Positions 10,012 to 19,097 of a stretch of 64,000 nt of DNA are shown here, piece by piece. The number at the start of each line of letters is the position of its first letter. Position 1 is the first letter of the stretch. The stretch is from Picocystis sp. L7 (lineage: Eukaryota; Chlorophyta; Picocystophyceae; Picocystales; Picocystaceae), in NCBI GenBank assembly GCA_020975725.1, contig QXJR01000008.1, positions 310,001 to 374,000 of the forward strand, given 5' to 3'. The position numbers and the translations under genes were made by a program. Below the pieces are notes generated by a model. That model saw only the letters and a program-made list of their open reading frames with translations, searched no databases and was not told the DNA's origin.

Positions 10012-10692
10012 ATGGATGACAAAGTGCTCGATTATCACGATATTTTGCTGCGGAGAGCGGATGTGGAGTTGCTCGATGGGCCGTTCTGGGTAAACGACCA
10101 AATAATTGCTTTCTACTTCCAATACCTTTCCCTGGAGAAATATCCAACCACACAGGGAGATGTCATGCTCATTTCGGGGAGTGTTGCATTCCTTCTGTTG
10201 CATGCAAACGAGAGCGATGCATCCCTGACCATTCGAAAGCTTGGCATTGCAGAGAAGAAAGCAGTATTGTTTGCTGTGAACAACAACCCTCACATTCACT
10301 CCCCCGGTGGAGGGAGCCATTGGAGCTTGCTCCTCTATCTCGTCGACCAACAACAGTTTTGTCACTTCGATTCGGTAGGTCACACAAACCTTGAATCTGC
10401 CAAGAGGCTTGCCAAAGTGGTTGAGAAGGGGGTCGGAAGGGAAGGCATGGATTTCATCAACTTTAACACCCCTCAACAGAACGACGGTTGGATGTGTGGG
10501 TACTACACCATGCAAATAGCAGACACTGCTTGCGACCTTGCAAGTGTTGGACAATTGGGCGATGTGGAATGCCTGAAACAGTGCATTAAATTTGACGTGG
10601 AGAACAAGCTACCGTTACTGCAAGAGGACTTGAAAGCAACGATCGGAAAAATCTCACAGCGCCAGGCGAGCAGTGCAAATATCCAGGTCTAG
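10012..10692 (+). CDS. NEDD8-specific cysteine protease (SENP8/DEN1, Ulp1 fold)
   Basis: Deneddylase of the C48 (Ulp1) clan, which processes NEDD8 or removes it from substrates other than cullins; about 226 residues, the usual SENP8 size. The start reads DYHDILLRRADVELLDGPFW followed by NDQII, a close match to the SENP8 N-terminus. The catalytic set is visible: His in GGGSHWSLLLY, Asp in FCHFDSVG, Gln and Cys in QQNDGWMCGYY. A SUMO protease would normally be longer and carry other N-terminal sequence, so DEN1 is favoured. The gene converges on SSRP1 with 75 bases between the stops. Confidence 0.88.
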   Translation: MDDKVLDYHDILLRRADVELLDGPFWVNDQIIAFYFQYLSLEKYPTTQGDVMLISGSVAFLLLHANESDASLTIRKLGIAEKKAVLFAVNNNPHIHSPGGGSHWSLLLYLVDQQQFCHFDSVGHTNLESAKRLAKVVEKGVGREGMDFINFNTPQQNDGWMCGYYTMQIADTACDLASVGQLGDVECLKQCIKFDVENKLPLLQEDLKATIGKISQRQASSANIQV

Positions 10693-10767
10693 TTATTCTG
10701 CAAGAAACCAGTAAAGCCATGCATACGCTCCTGATTCATTTTACACGTACAGTGCAAAACAAGAGCC

Positions 10768-12532
10768 TTAATCATCCTCTCCAGTCTTCTTCTTCTTCTT
10801 TGGTACAGGCACGTCCTCATCCTCTGCACCATCTTCAGGCTCATCATCGTCGTCGTCACTCAATTCAGCAGCATCTGCATTGAAATCTTCGTCTTCTTCG
10901 CTATCCTCATCCTCGTTTTCCATTTCTTCATCCTCGCTCGAAGCGCCCAGAGCAGTTGGAAGCTGATCTGGTTCCCCAAAGTTTTCAATGCGCAACTTTT
11001 TAGCTGTCATAAAGTGAAGCAAATTCGAGTATTCTCCCCGTTGCAGCCCTCTGAACTGATAGTCCTGACCACTCTTCAGTCTAAATACCAGGTCGAAAGT
11101 GCTTGCTGAACCCATATGAATGGAATTCCCTTGCCGTTGAAATTCCACAGAAGAAATTTCATCGTGCAGGATTAGTGTTGGAGGTTTGTGCACATAGAAG
11201 AAAGCCTTTTCCAGAGGGAAGAGGTAACCGTCATCCGCCTTGTAAGAACATCGCACAGCATGCTGCTCGGTGGTGCTCCGGAATTGGCCGGGCTTGGTGA
11301 CTTTAGCACCAGATAGGCCACGAAGAATGCGAGCAAAGACATCCACGGAAAGTCCACCCATCTTGGCCTCAAGCTTTCCATTGTGCTTCTCATTCACTTG
11401 GTTTAGGTTTGCCGCATCAATGGCCAGCTCGATTTCCACTTCCTCGTCTGTTGGCATCTGTACCATGATGTGTGGATAAAAAGTTTGGCCTTTCCTAATG
11501 GGAGGATCCAATGAAACGATCACCAACGTCTGCGGTATGTTGGGTTTTGGCAAGATAAAGATCCGCATGATGCTCGAATACTGGATCTTGAAATCTTGGG
11601 ATTGTCCCTGTAGCATGAGGAAGCCAAAGTGCATGCCAACTTCAAAGCGACCTCTAGGTGTCAGAATAGCCACGTTGTCAAAGGTTGCAATCGCATCGCC
11701 TGCAGATGCCGCGGTCACATCTGCTAGGCTAAGCAGTTGCGACCTGAAGTTCTCAGCCGCTGACATGATCTCTGTAGCGGCCTCCCCCTCTTCTCCGCCT
11801 TCCTCTGCTTCTGCTTTGAACGTTGGATTCGTTGGAGGCACATAGAAGGACATTTCCACCAGAGAATCCGTGTCCATCGCGGTGTCATCGGTGTGGAATT
11901 CTAGCTGGACATCGCTCTTTCCTTGGATCTGGACCTGGCCGACGTCTTGCAGCAGGACGTCAAAAATGGACTGGCCTTCGGACTCGAATTTCAAGACTTT
12001 GCCTTCCAGTTTCGCGTCTCCCCAGTTGAATCCGCTTACGGACAGGGGCCTGACACCGACCTGCTTCCCGAACGCCTTCGCCGAGAAGTCTTGTACCTGT
12101 TTCAGATCGGCTTCTCGGAACCCGACGAAGTTGACGTTGTTTCCTTTTTTGAGTTTGAGCACCAGCATGTAGTTTCGAGGGAGTTTCGTCCACTCCATGG
12201 ACTCGATTTCTGTCGCCGTGACGTTCCCTTCCGGTCAGTTTCTCCGTCCTCGAGCAGGGCCAGCTTTTCGTCCTCGTCCGGCATGCCTTGGGCCTCTTCT
12301 CACGCACCTCGCTTGCCCACATCCACCTGCTTCCCTCCACCCTGCTTCTTCCAGACGAATCCGTCTGCGCTCACTTTCAGCTGTCCGGCGATCTGTACGA
12401 GTCGTGCGCGCCTGTCAGCACCAGCTCTCCTCCTTCGCGACCTCTTCCACCTGCTCCGTGTGCACGTACACCCGAAGTTTTCCCGCCGAGCACGATGTTC
12501 CCGTACTGATGGACGGGTGCCACGTCCGCCAT
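10768..12532 (-). CDS. SSRP1: FACT complex subunit SSRP1/Pob3-like, three exons
   Basis: Histone chaperone subunit that works with SPT16 on nucleosomes in transcription and replication. I infer three exons: 12532-12470, 12392-12308 and 12209-10768, giving 529 residues. Exon 1 begins MADVAPVHQYGNIVLGG; exon 2 reads IAGQLKVSADGFVWKKQGGG; exon 3 continues IESMEWTKLPRNYMLVLKL. Joined, this matches the N-terminal SSRP1 domain of plants. PH-like domains follow, then a long acidic stretch and a short basic end (PKKKKKTGEDD). There is no HMG box, so the layout is like yeast Pob3 rather than land-plant or animal SSRP1. Without splicing the first 50 residues would be lost. Both splice joins keep frame and use GT/AG ends. 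Confidence 0.9.
12210..12307 (-). other. Intron 2 of SSRP1 (98 nt)
   Basis: On the minus strand it begins GTGCGTG and ends GCGACAG, with a CTGAC branch-like word about 25 nt before the acceptor. It lies after the first base of a Glu codon (phase 1). Splicing restores KREIESMEWTKLPR, the expected SSRP1 continuity. Confidence 0.85.
12393..12469 (-). other. Intron 1 of SSRP1 (77 nt)
   Basis: On the minus strand it begins GTACGTG and ends CGTACAG. Phase 0: the upstream exon ends in TCG GGT and the downstream exon begins ATC GCC. Removing it joins two segments that both match the SSRP1 N-terminus. Confidence 0.8.
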
Positions 12533-12805
12533 GTCCAACACCGGACGCGATGCACGAGGCGATCGAGCAAGAAGCAGTTCTGTCGAAGAAAGCCGAGCAC
12601 GAAGAATGGAACACGAGCGCGGGAACCACGCCGTGCGATCCGGACGCGCACGTGCCGTGACCCGCGGAGGAATCGAGGGGGTCGCAGCCAGAGTTCCTCG
12701 ACGGGTCGCGTGGGAGATCGTCGCAGGACGTGCGGTGAGTTTATTCTCGAGGAAGGGAAGGGGGACCGTGTGGTCTTGGGAACCGACACCACCAGGTGGA
12801 ACCAG

Positions 12806-14227
12806 TCACCACAGGTCCTCGTCTTCCTCTTCCAACTGCAAAGCAAGGTCGGCGAGCTTCTGACGGGCACCCTTGCGAGATTCACGACGGTGCTTCTTGG
12901 GTTCGAGCTTGGCCTCGACAGTTTGCTGTCCACCCTTGGCGTCCTTCAAACGCACGCCACTCTCGTTCTTCATCCGCCCCTGCTCCAAAAGCTTCCTCTC
13001 CCGCTCCTCGATCTCCGAAAGCATGGACAAGTACTCCGAGTAACGTTCCCATTCCCCGCGAACAGAGCATCCAGGCTCGGACACATGACGACAGTCCTTG
13101 AATTGGCATGGCCCTCTCTCCTGCAAGCGCTTCAACGCCTCGGGAAAGCAAGCGGTGAGCTCCTCCGCATTCTTTGCATTGATTTCTGCAGGTTGGCTGT
13201 AACCTGGTGTGTCAGCTAGTAATCCTCCGGTGGGGAGCGGCAAGAGAGTGACATGCCGTGTGGTGTGCTTGCCCCTTCTGCTCCTTTCGGAGACTTCTCC
13301 CACCGCCACGGGTTCCCACTGCTTCGGATATAGGAACTGATCGGCAGCGGCATGGGATTCGTCATCGGCTCTGGCTCTGTGGAAATTCCAGATAGCATTG
13401 ATCAAGCTAGATTTCCCCACACCGCTAGGCCCAGCAACTACGGATACACGTCCGACCAGGCTTTTCACAATGGGCTCGATCGACCGCTCTTCCTTCACGC
13501 TGCATGGAATGGCTTGATATCCCCATCCTTGCAACTTTTGGACCCACATTTCGGCGATCCCATGTCCGGCGAGTTCCACCTTATTCAGCACGACGGTGAC
13601 GGGTAAGCCACAGGCTGCGGATCCGATGAGGAACCTGCTTATTTGTGCCCCTTCGGCGTGCGGTTCCTCCAGCGAAAACATGAGGAGTACGTGATCGACA
13701 TTCGCTACTGGAGGTGCAGTCATCATGCTTTTTCTGGGCAACACGTCCACGACCATTCCTCTCTTGTCCACCCAATCGATACCCGACACGGTGACGTAAT
13801 CTCCCACCAGAACCCTCCGTTTCATCTTTTTCATCAGAGCTCGAACAACACAGAGAAGTTCCACCGGTTCACTTCTCCCTTGCGATGTCCCGTGGCTGAC
13901 AATCACTCGCAGGAAGTTGGCTTGGGCGTTCATGACTCGTCCTTCCACCAACGCTTCGGTGTCGGGGATCGAATCTCGTGCCGTGATACCTGACCCGTTG
14001 GTCTCTGCCCGTCCAAGAAGCCTTACTTTTCGTCTGCGATCGCCTTTCCGGTGGTCTTCGCTGGCGTGCACGTGCCTTCCACCCACGGCGAACCCGTGCC
14101 CCGCCACTTGCCGAAGGTCGGAGCGTTTCGTCCTCGTTTCGACCTGAAGCCTTCTCACGTTCACCAAATTGCTCAACCACGAGAGTTTCGAACCACGCAT
14201 CGCATCGATCAGCTTCGTGTTGCGCAT
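12806..14227 (-). CDS. RsgA-type circularly permuted GTPase, probably plastid
   Basis: Small ribosomal subunit maturation GTPase (RsgA/YjeQ), about 473 residues from the Met at 14227. The domains are in family order: an OB-fold region, then permuted G motifs G4 (LNKVEL), G1 (GPSGVGKSS, about residue 266) and G3 (DTPGY). The C-terminal zinc site follows (C-x-FKDC-RHVSEPGC). The first ~60 residues are basic and poor in acids, which suits a plastid transit peptide. A second Met at 14200 is also plausible, and the frame stays open to 14458 through GC-rich leader. The C-terminus adds a charged helical tail ending EEEDEDLW. Bacterial RsgA acts on the 30S subunit; I infer the plastid ribosome. Confidence 0.9.
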   Translation of the reverse strand: MRNTKLIDAMRGSKLSWLSNLVNVRRLQVETRTKRSDLRQVAGHGFAVGGRHVHASEDHRKGDRRRKVRLLGRAETNGSGITARDSIPDTEALVEGRVMNAQANFLRVIVSHGTSQGRSEPVELLCVVRALMKKMKRRVLVGDYVTVSGIDWVDKRGMVVDVLPRKSMMTAPPVANVDHVLLMFSLEEPHAEGAQISRFLIGSAACGLPVTVVLNKVELAGHGIAEMWVQKLQGWGYQAIPCSVKEERSIEPIVKSLVGRVSVVAGPSGVGKSSLINAIWNFHRARADDESHAAADQFLYPKQWEPVAVGEVSERSRRGKHTTRHVTLLPLPTGGLLADTPGYSQPAEINAKNAEELTACFPEALKRLQERGPCQFKDCRHVSEPGCSVRGEWERYSEYLSMLSEIEERERKLLEQGRMKNESGVRLKDAKGGQQTVEAKLEPKKHRRESRKGARQKLADLALQLEEEDEDLW

Positions 14228-14656
14228 TTCGCGTGGCGAGGTTTGCACTCCCGTCCGTTCCCTCGACGGTCCGCTGGTTTCCCCAAGAACAGATGGAGGT
14301 TCTAGACCGGTCTCTCCCGGGTTGATTGGAAGGTCTGAACCCGGTGTCCCGATCGGAGGGGGGAGGGACCCCTCGTCACCGGATCCTCGGTTGTGACGTG
14401 GTTGTGAAAATTGGATGGATGGGGGGAGGGGATCGACCCGGTCCCTTCTTTCCCCCAACCACGTGGACGTTCGAGGAGGGACCGTTCCCTTTTTCGGGCT
14501 CCTCCCTCAACTTCGTCTCCTTGAAGACCGTATAGACAGCGGTCTCTGCGGTCCACGAAACGGGTCCCTTCGGCAAACGGCAAGTGGAGGGGAACGTGCT
14601 CGAAGCACGTCCATTCGTTCGTACGATCACCAGCGAAGCGGTGCGCCTGCGCGTCC
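14228..14656. promoter_or_regulatory. Divergent upstream region, RsgA / oligopeptidase
   Basis: About 430 GC-rich bases between two divergent starts. It contains GGTCCACGAAA at 14550, matching the motif seen three times upstream of UMP-CMP kinase. Nothing else recognised. Confidence 0.35.
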
Positions 14657-16861
14657 ATGCGCGCCTTGAGAGCCACCAACCGAGCGGCACTGTCGAGGAG
14701 GACCACGAGGGGAACGAAAGGAAGGGGACAAGCGGGGATCGCTGGAGCCAAACCACGCGCAATGGCCGTGGACGCAACCGTGCACAACCCACTCCTCAAG
14801 CCAGGAAAGTTCCCAGCATTCGATCAAGTCAAGGCCGAACACGTCGTACCTGGGATCCGAAACCTTCTGCAAGAACTCGGCATGGAACTCGAAGAACTCG
14901 AGAAGAATGCAGACGCGTCCTGGGACTCCCTGGTGGTCCCACTGGAGAGAATCACCGATCAACTCGGACGTGCATGGGGAACCGTCTCCCACCTCAAATC
15001 CGTGAAAGACACTGAAGAGCTCCGCAAGGCCGTGGAAGAGGTGCAGCCGGAGCAAGTGGCTTTCGGATTGCGGCTGTCTCAAAGCAAACCCCTCTACGAA
15101 GCCTTCTGCAAGATCAGGGACGAGAAATGGAGCGAGCTGAACGAGGCACAACGAAGGATCGTCGAGACGGAGATTCGCGACGCGACTTTGGGAGGAGTTG
15201 GTCTCGAAGGCGAGGCGAAGGATCGTTTCAATGAGATCCAACAAGAGCTTTCCAAGCTCAGCACGGATTTCTCCAACAACGTCCTCGATTCGACCAAGGC
15301 ATGGAAGAAGCTGATCGAAGACCCGTCGGAGGTCAAAGGACTCCCACCTTCTGCCCTCGGTCTTCTCTCACAGCAAGCTGCAAGGGAAGGACATCAAAAT
15401 GCCAATCCGGAGAACGGGCCGTGGCTGATTACGCTGGACGCTCCATCGTACATACCCATCATGCAATACTGTGAAAATCGCTCGCTGCGGGAGGAGACTT
15501 ACAAAGCGTACATCACGAGAGCAAGCGAAGGGAGTTCCGACAACAAGCCGCTGATCGAAAGAATTTTGGAACTGCGCCTTGAAAAGGCAAAACTGCTTGG
15601 TTACCAGAATTTCGCTGAAATGAGCATGGCTAGGAAGATGGCAACTCTTCAGTCTGCCGAGAGGCTGCTAGGAGAGCTCAGGGAAGCCTCCTATGATGCC
15701 GCAGTGAAAGATTTGGAGGAAGTTAAAAACCTCGCGAAGGCCAAAGGAGCGCCTGAGGGAGATGACTTTAAGCATTGGGATGGCTTGTTCTGGGCAGAGA
15801 AACTGAGAGAGGATCGCTTCCAGTTTAGCGAGGAGGAGCTTCGCCCTTACTTTTCTTTGCCACGAGTGCTGGATGGGTTGTTTGGACTTGTAGAGAGGAT
15901 TTTTGATGTTCAGGTATCGGCAGCCGATGGCCTTGCACCTGTCTGGGATAAGGACGTGAGGTTTTTCTGTATCAAGGACAAAACTGGGAGCCCTCTTTCA
16001 TACTTCTACTTGGACCCCTACTCGCGCCCATCCGAGAAACGGGGAGGGGCATGGATGGATGAGGTCGTGGGCCGCAGCAAAGTATTTGCGGACAATGGGG
16101 AGGCGGCACGTCTTCCGATTGCCCACATGGTCTGCAATCAGACCCCACCGGTCGGTGAGGATCCAAGCTTGATGACTTTCCGTGAGGTGGAGACACTCTT
16201 TCACGAGTTTGGGCATGCCCTTCAGCACATGTTGACTAGAGTCGATGAAGGATTTGTCTCAGGCATCCGCGGGGTGGAGTGGGATGCTGTAGAACTTCCT
16301 TCCCAATTCATGGAAAACTGGTGCTACCACAGGGACACTTTGATGGGCATGGCGAAGCATTACAAGAGTGGAGAGACCTTGCCGGAGGATCTGTACCAGA
16401 AACTACTGGCAGCCCGTACGTTTCGAGCTGGAACCATGACTTTGCGGCAGCTACACTTTGCTTGCACCGATCTTGAACTCCATGCAAGGTACGTGCCAGG
16501 TGAGGGCAGGAGTGTCTTTGATGTAGAGCGAGAGGTGGCCAAATCCACGACCGTGATGCCACCTTTGCCTGAGGATCGTTTCTTGTGTGGTTTTGCCCAT
16601 ATCTTTGCAGGAGGGTACAGTGCGGGATACTACAGCTACAAGTGGGCTGAAGTGTTGTCTGCGGATGCGTTCAGTGCATTTGAGGATGCTGGATTGGATG
16701 ACGATCAGGCTGTGGTTCAGACAGGACAGCGTTTCCGGAACACAGTGTTGGCGATGGGGGGCAGTCGTCCTCCTTTGGAAGTCTTTGTGGAGTTCCGCGG
16801 CCGGGAACCCTCCACGGAGGCACTTTTACGCCACAACGGTTTGATTTCTGCTACCAATTGA
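14657..16861 (+). CDS. Oligopeptidase A-like M3 metallopeptidase (organellar)
   Basis: Zinc oligopeptidase of family M3A, about 734 residues, probably the organellar oligopeptidase that degrades short peptides such as cleaved transit peptides in plastid and mitochondrion. The active site reads LFHEFGHALQHML (HExxH), followed by EWDAVELPSQFMENW with the third ligand Glu region, both typical of the OpdA/TOP group. The N-terminal helical domain begins NPLLKPGKFPAFDQV. I keep the first Met because residues 1-35 are Arg/Ala/Ser-rich with no acids, as expected of a targeting peptide; a Met at 14762 would give the mature cytosolic-like form. The next gene is on the same strand about 0.54 kb later. 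Confidence 0.92.
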   Translation: MRALRATNRAALSRRTTRGTKGRGQAGIAGAKPRAMAVDATVHNPLLKPGKFPAFDQVKAEHVVPGIRNLLQELGMELEELEKNADASWDSLVVPLERITDQLGRAWGTVSHLKSVKDTEELRKAVEEVQPEQVAFGLRLSQSKPLYEAFCKIRDEKWSELNEAQRRIVETEIRDATLGGVGLEGEAKDRFNEIQQELSKLSTDFSNNVLDSTKAWKKLIEDPSEVKGLPPSALGLLSQQAAREGHQNANPENGPWLITLDAPSYIPIMQYCENRSLREETYKAYITRASEGSSDNKPLIERILELRLEKAKLLGYQNFAEMSMARKMATLQSAERLLGELREASYDAAVKDLEEVKNLAKAKGAPEGDDFKHWDGLFWAEKLREDRFQFSEEELRPYFSLPRVLDGLFGLVERIFDVQVSAADGLAPVWDKDVRFFCIKDKTGSPLSYFYLDPYSRPSEKRGGAWMDEVVGRSKVFADNGEAARLPIAHMVCNQTPPVGEDPSLMTFREVETLFHEFGHALQHMLTRVDEGFVSGIRGVEWDAVELPSQFMENWCYHRDTLMGMAKHYKSGETLPEDLYQKLLAARTFRAGTMTLRQLHFACTDLELHARYVPGEGRSVFDVEREVAKSTTVMPPLPEDRFLCGFAHIFAGGYSAGYYSYKWAEVLSADAFSAFEDAGLDDDQAVVQTGQRFRNTVLAMGGSRPPLEVFVEFRGREPSTEALLRHNGLISATN

Positions 16862-17402
16862 TTTGTCGCATTGGATCGGATTCGTTGCTTCGACAGGGAT
16901 GGACGGTTGTTCTCCACTCTTTCCCTGGGTTGTGGTTGGTCTACTTCCAGACCTCCCACCAATCCCCGTCGCTTTCGACCTTGGACACGAAGGACCGTCG
17001 GGTGGTCCGGACGTTCCCTTCCCAACCTCCAGAGCGCGCAGAGGAATCGGGAGTGCCCCCCTATTCTTCCGTTGCCTTTTCCCCGCCTCCTCCGCGGGGA
17101 GTGGTCTCCCTCCTCCCGGCCCCCTCGCCCCCCTTCGCCCTCCGATATCGATCCCTCCATCCCCTCCATCGACATCTTTCTTCCCCAATCGATATCTTTC
17201 CCGGCAAGACCTCCCCGAACCACTCGGGTGGCCCCCGATCGCCTCAAACCCCCCGTGGCCTTCTCTCCGACCCCCCAGCTCTCGCGAAGGTTTGAGACGA
17301 TCCCGTCGGTCTGTGTGGTGTGTGGCGGTGGTGCGCATTCCATGTCACAACCATCGTCAACGTCCACGTGCGAGACCAAGCACGCGCTTTTGGGGTGCGA
17401 AG
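16862..17402. other. GC-rich upstream region of desaturase
   Basis: About 540 bases of C/T-rich, GC-rich sequence on the coding strand, typical of gene starts in this window. Open frames running through it, including one in frame with the desaturase, are Pro/Ser/Arg-rich and unlike any protein I know. It probably holds the promoter and 5' UTR. Confidence 0.45.
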
Positions 17403-18938
17403 ATGGGAGCAGGTGGACGCACGTCCACCACCTCCACGATGGGAAGACTGGCTGGAGAGGCGGTGGACGCACTGGCGTCGTTCAACGCCAAGAAACCGAC
17501 GCCGAAGGAGCGGGAAGGAACGAAGAAGGATCCGAACGCGGTCCAGACCCAAGCCGTAAATGGACGCGTGCCGATGGCGGAGGTTGCGAAACACAATGTA
17601 CCAGAGGACGGCTGGGTCGTGATCAAAGGAAAGGTGAGGAACGAAAGGGAAACGTACGGTCTAGGAGGACGCGAGAGGAAACGGAACCTAACCAACGAAC
17701 TGCCTCACTTCCAGGTGTATGACGTCACCAAGCTGGCTAAGGTCCATCCTGGTGGAAATGTCATCTACACGCAGCTGGGAAAGGACGTGACCGACGTGTT
17801 CTCGGTGTTCCATGATCCTCACACGTGGAAGCTTCTCAAGGAGATGTACGTTGCCGATCTGGAACCGGTGGAACCGACCACGGTGGAAGAGAAGAAGCAG
17901 AACGAGCTGCTCGAAGACTTCCGCAAGATGAGAATGGACATGATCCGAGACGGGCTCTTCGAAAGCAACAAATGGTACTATGTACTCAAGGTGATGACCA
18001 ATGTGAGCATCTTGGTTGCATCCATTGCATGCATCTACCGTAGCTGCAGCTGGACCTCACTCCTGACCTCCTCTTTCTTGCTGGGCCTCTTCTGGCAACA
18101 ATGTGGATGGTTGGCCCACGACTTCTTGCACCATCAGGTTTTCAAAAGCCGCAAGTTGAATGATTATGTCGGCCTTGTACTGGGTAACGTCGCCCAAGGA
18201 TTCAGCAGCAGTTGGTGGAAAGATAAGCACAACACACACCATGCAGCACCCAATGAGCTCGACGGCGAACATTATGCTGTAGACCCGGATATTGATACCC
18301 TCCCGCTCATAGCATGGAGCAAAGAGATGCTAGACACTTTGGAAACAAGAGGGGAGCAGGCCCTTGTTGCAGTCCAGCACTATCTGTTTTTTCCCATTCT
18401 TTTCTTCGCTCGAATGAGCTGGGCACAGCAATCACTAGCCTTTGCAGCAGACTCCAAAGTGCTGGGTAGGCGCCGTTCCATCGAAGAGTCAAGTCTTCTG
18501 CTGCTCCACTATGTTTGGTACTTTGGGGTTTCTTTTAGTGCACTGCCCTTCTTGAAGGCGTGTGCTTTTGTTCTGTTGTGCCAGCTATTTTCTGGCGTCT
18601 TGCTAAGTATTGTCTTTGTGCAGAGCCACAATGCCAAGGAGGTCTATGCTGATTCAAAAGATTTTGTTTCTGCACAGGTTGTTAGCACTCGTGATGTCGA
18701 TGGTGGTGTGTTCAATGATTGGTTTACAGGGGGGCTGAACAGGCAGATCGAACATCATCTATTTCCTACTATGCCTAGACACAACTTGGGGAAAGCACAA
18801 GGTAGAGTTCGTGAATTCTGTCTGAAGCACGGGCTTGTATACGAAGAGTGCAGCATGCTGTCTGCCACGTGCAAGGTGATGATACTTCTGAAAGACGTTG
18901 CAGGCATGGCACGTGAGCGCCTTCAGAAAGAGCACTGA
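17403..18938 (+). CDS. Cytochrome b5-fused front-end desaturase, delta-6 type
   Basis: ER enzyme that adds a double bond between an existing one and the carboxyl end of polyunsaturated acyl chains, using its own cyt b5 domain. Two exons (17403-17633, 17715-18938), 484 residues. The b5 heme motif is KVHPGGNVI. The three His boxes are HDFLHH, HNTHH and the diagnostic QIEHH, with Gln for the first His. GGVFNDWFTGGLNRQIEHH resembles the delta-6 enzymes of picoplanktonic prasinophytes. Hydrophobic spans fit four membrane helices. Delta-5 or delta-8 specificity is possible; regioselectivity cannot be read here. The start at 17403 is the best Met before the b5 domain; a Met at 17439 is an alternative. 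Confidence 0.88.
   Translation: MGAGGRTSTTSTMGRLAGEAVDALASFNAKKPTPKEREGTKKDPNAVQTQAVNGRVPMAEVAKHNVPEDGWVVIKGKVRNERETYGLGGRERKRNLTNELPHFQVYDVTKLAKVHPGGNVIYTQLGKDVTDVFSVFHDPHTWKLLKEMYVADLEPVEPTTVEEKKQNELLEDFRKMRMDMIRDGLFESNKWYYVLKVMTNVSILVASIACIYRSCSWTSLLTSSFLLGLFWQQCGWLAHDFLHHQVFKSRKLNDYVGLVLGNVAQGFSSSWWKDKHNTHHAAPNELDGEHYAVDPDIDTLPLIAWSKEMLDTLETRGEQALVAVQHYLFFPILFFARMSWAQQSLAFAADSKVLGRRRSIEESSLLLLHYVWYFGVSFSALPFLKACAFVLLCQLFSGVLLSIVFVQSHNAKEVYADSKDFVSAQVVSTRDVDGGVFNDWFTGGLNRQIEHHLFPTMPRHNLGKAQGRVREFCLKHGLVYEECSMLSATCKVMILLKDVAGMARERLQKEH
17634..17714 (+). other. 81-nt in-frame intron in the desaturase
   Basis: Begins GTGAGGAAC and ends CTCACTTCCAG, with CTAAC about 25 nt before the acceptor. 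Splicing joins VIKGK to VYDVTKLAKVHPGG, the normal cyt b5 sequence. The intron is 27 codons long with no stop, so it hides inside a single open frame. Confidence 0.88.
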
Positions 18939-19097
18939 ACATTCTCACATAGGACCTGGCAGAACAGAGAATGCTACGATTTTCTACAGTCGCAGCATGC
19001 TGAAGCTGCACTGGGTGGGGAGAGGCTATGCATCAGCAACATTTGCACACAATTTATTCACATGATGGTGCCAAGGTCCTTTGGTAGTCATCTTCAC

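Noticed and set aside
14657-14762. Shared MRALRAT start of the oligopeptidase and MnmA as a common transit exon
   Set aside because: The codons differ and similarity stops after seven residues; short basic leaders converge easily.
16863-17402. N-terminal extension of the desaturase by 180 codons
   Set aside because: Pro/Ser/Arg-rich, unlike any desaturase leader, and it lies in promoter-like sequence; the Met at 17403 is nearer the b5 domain.
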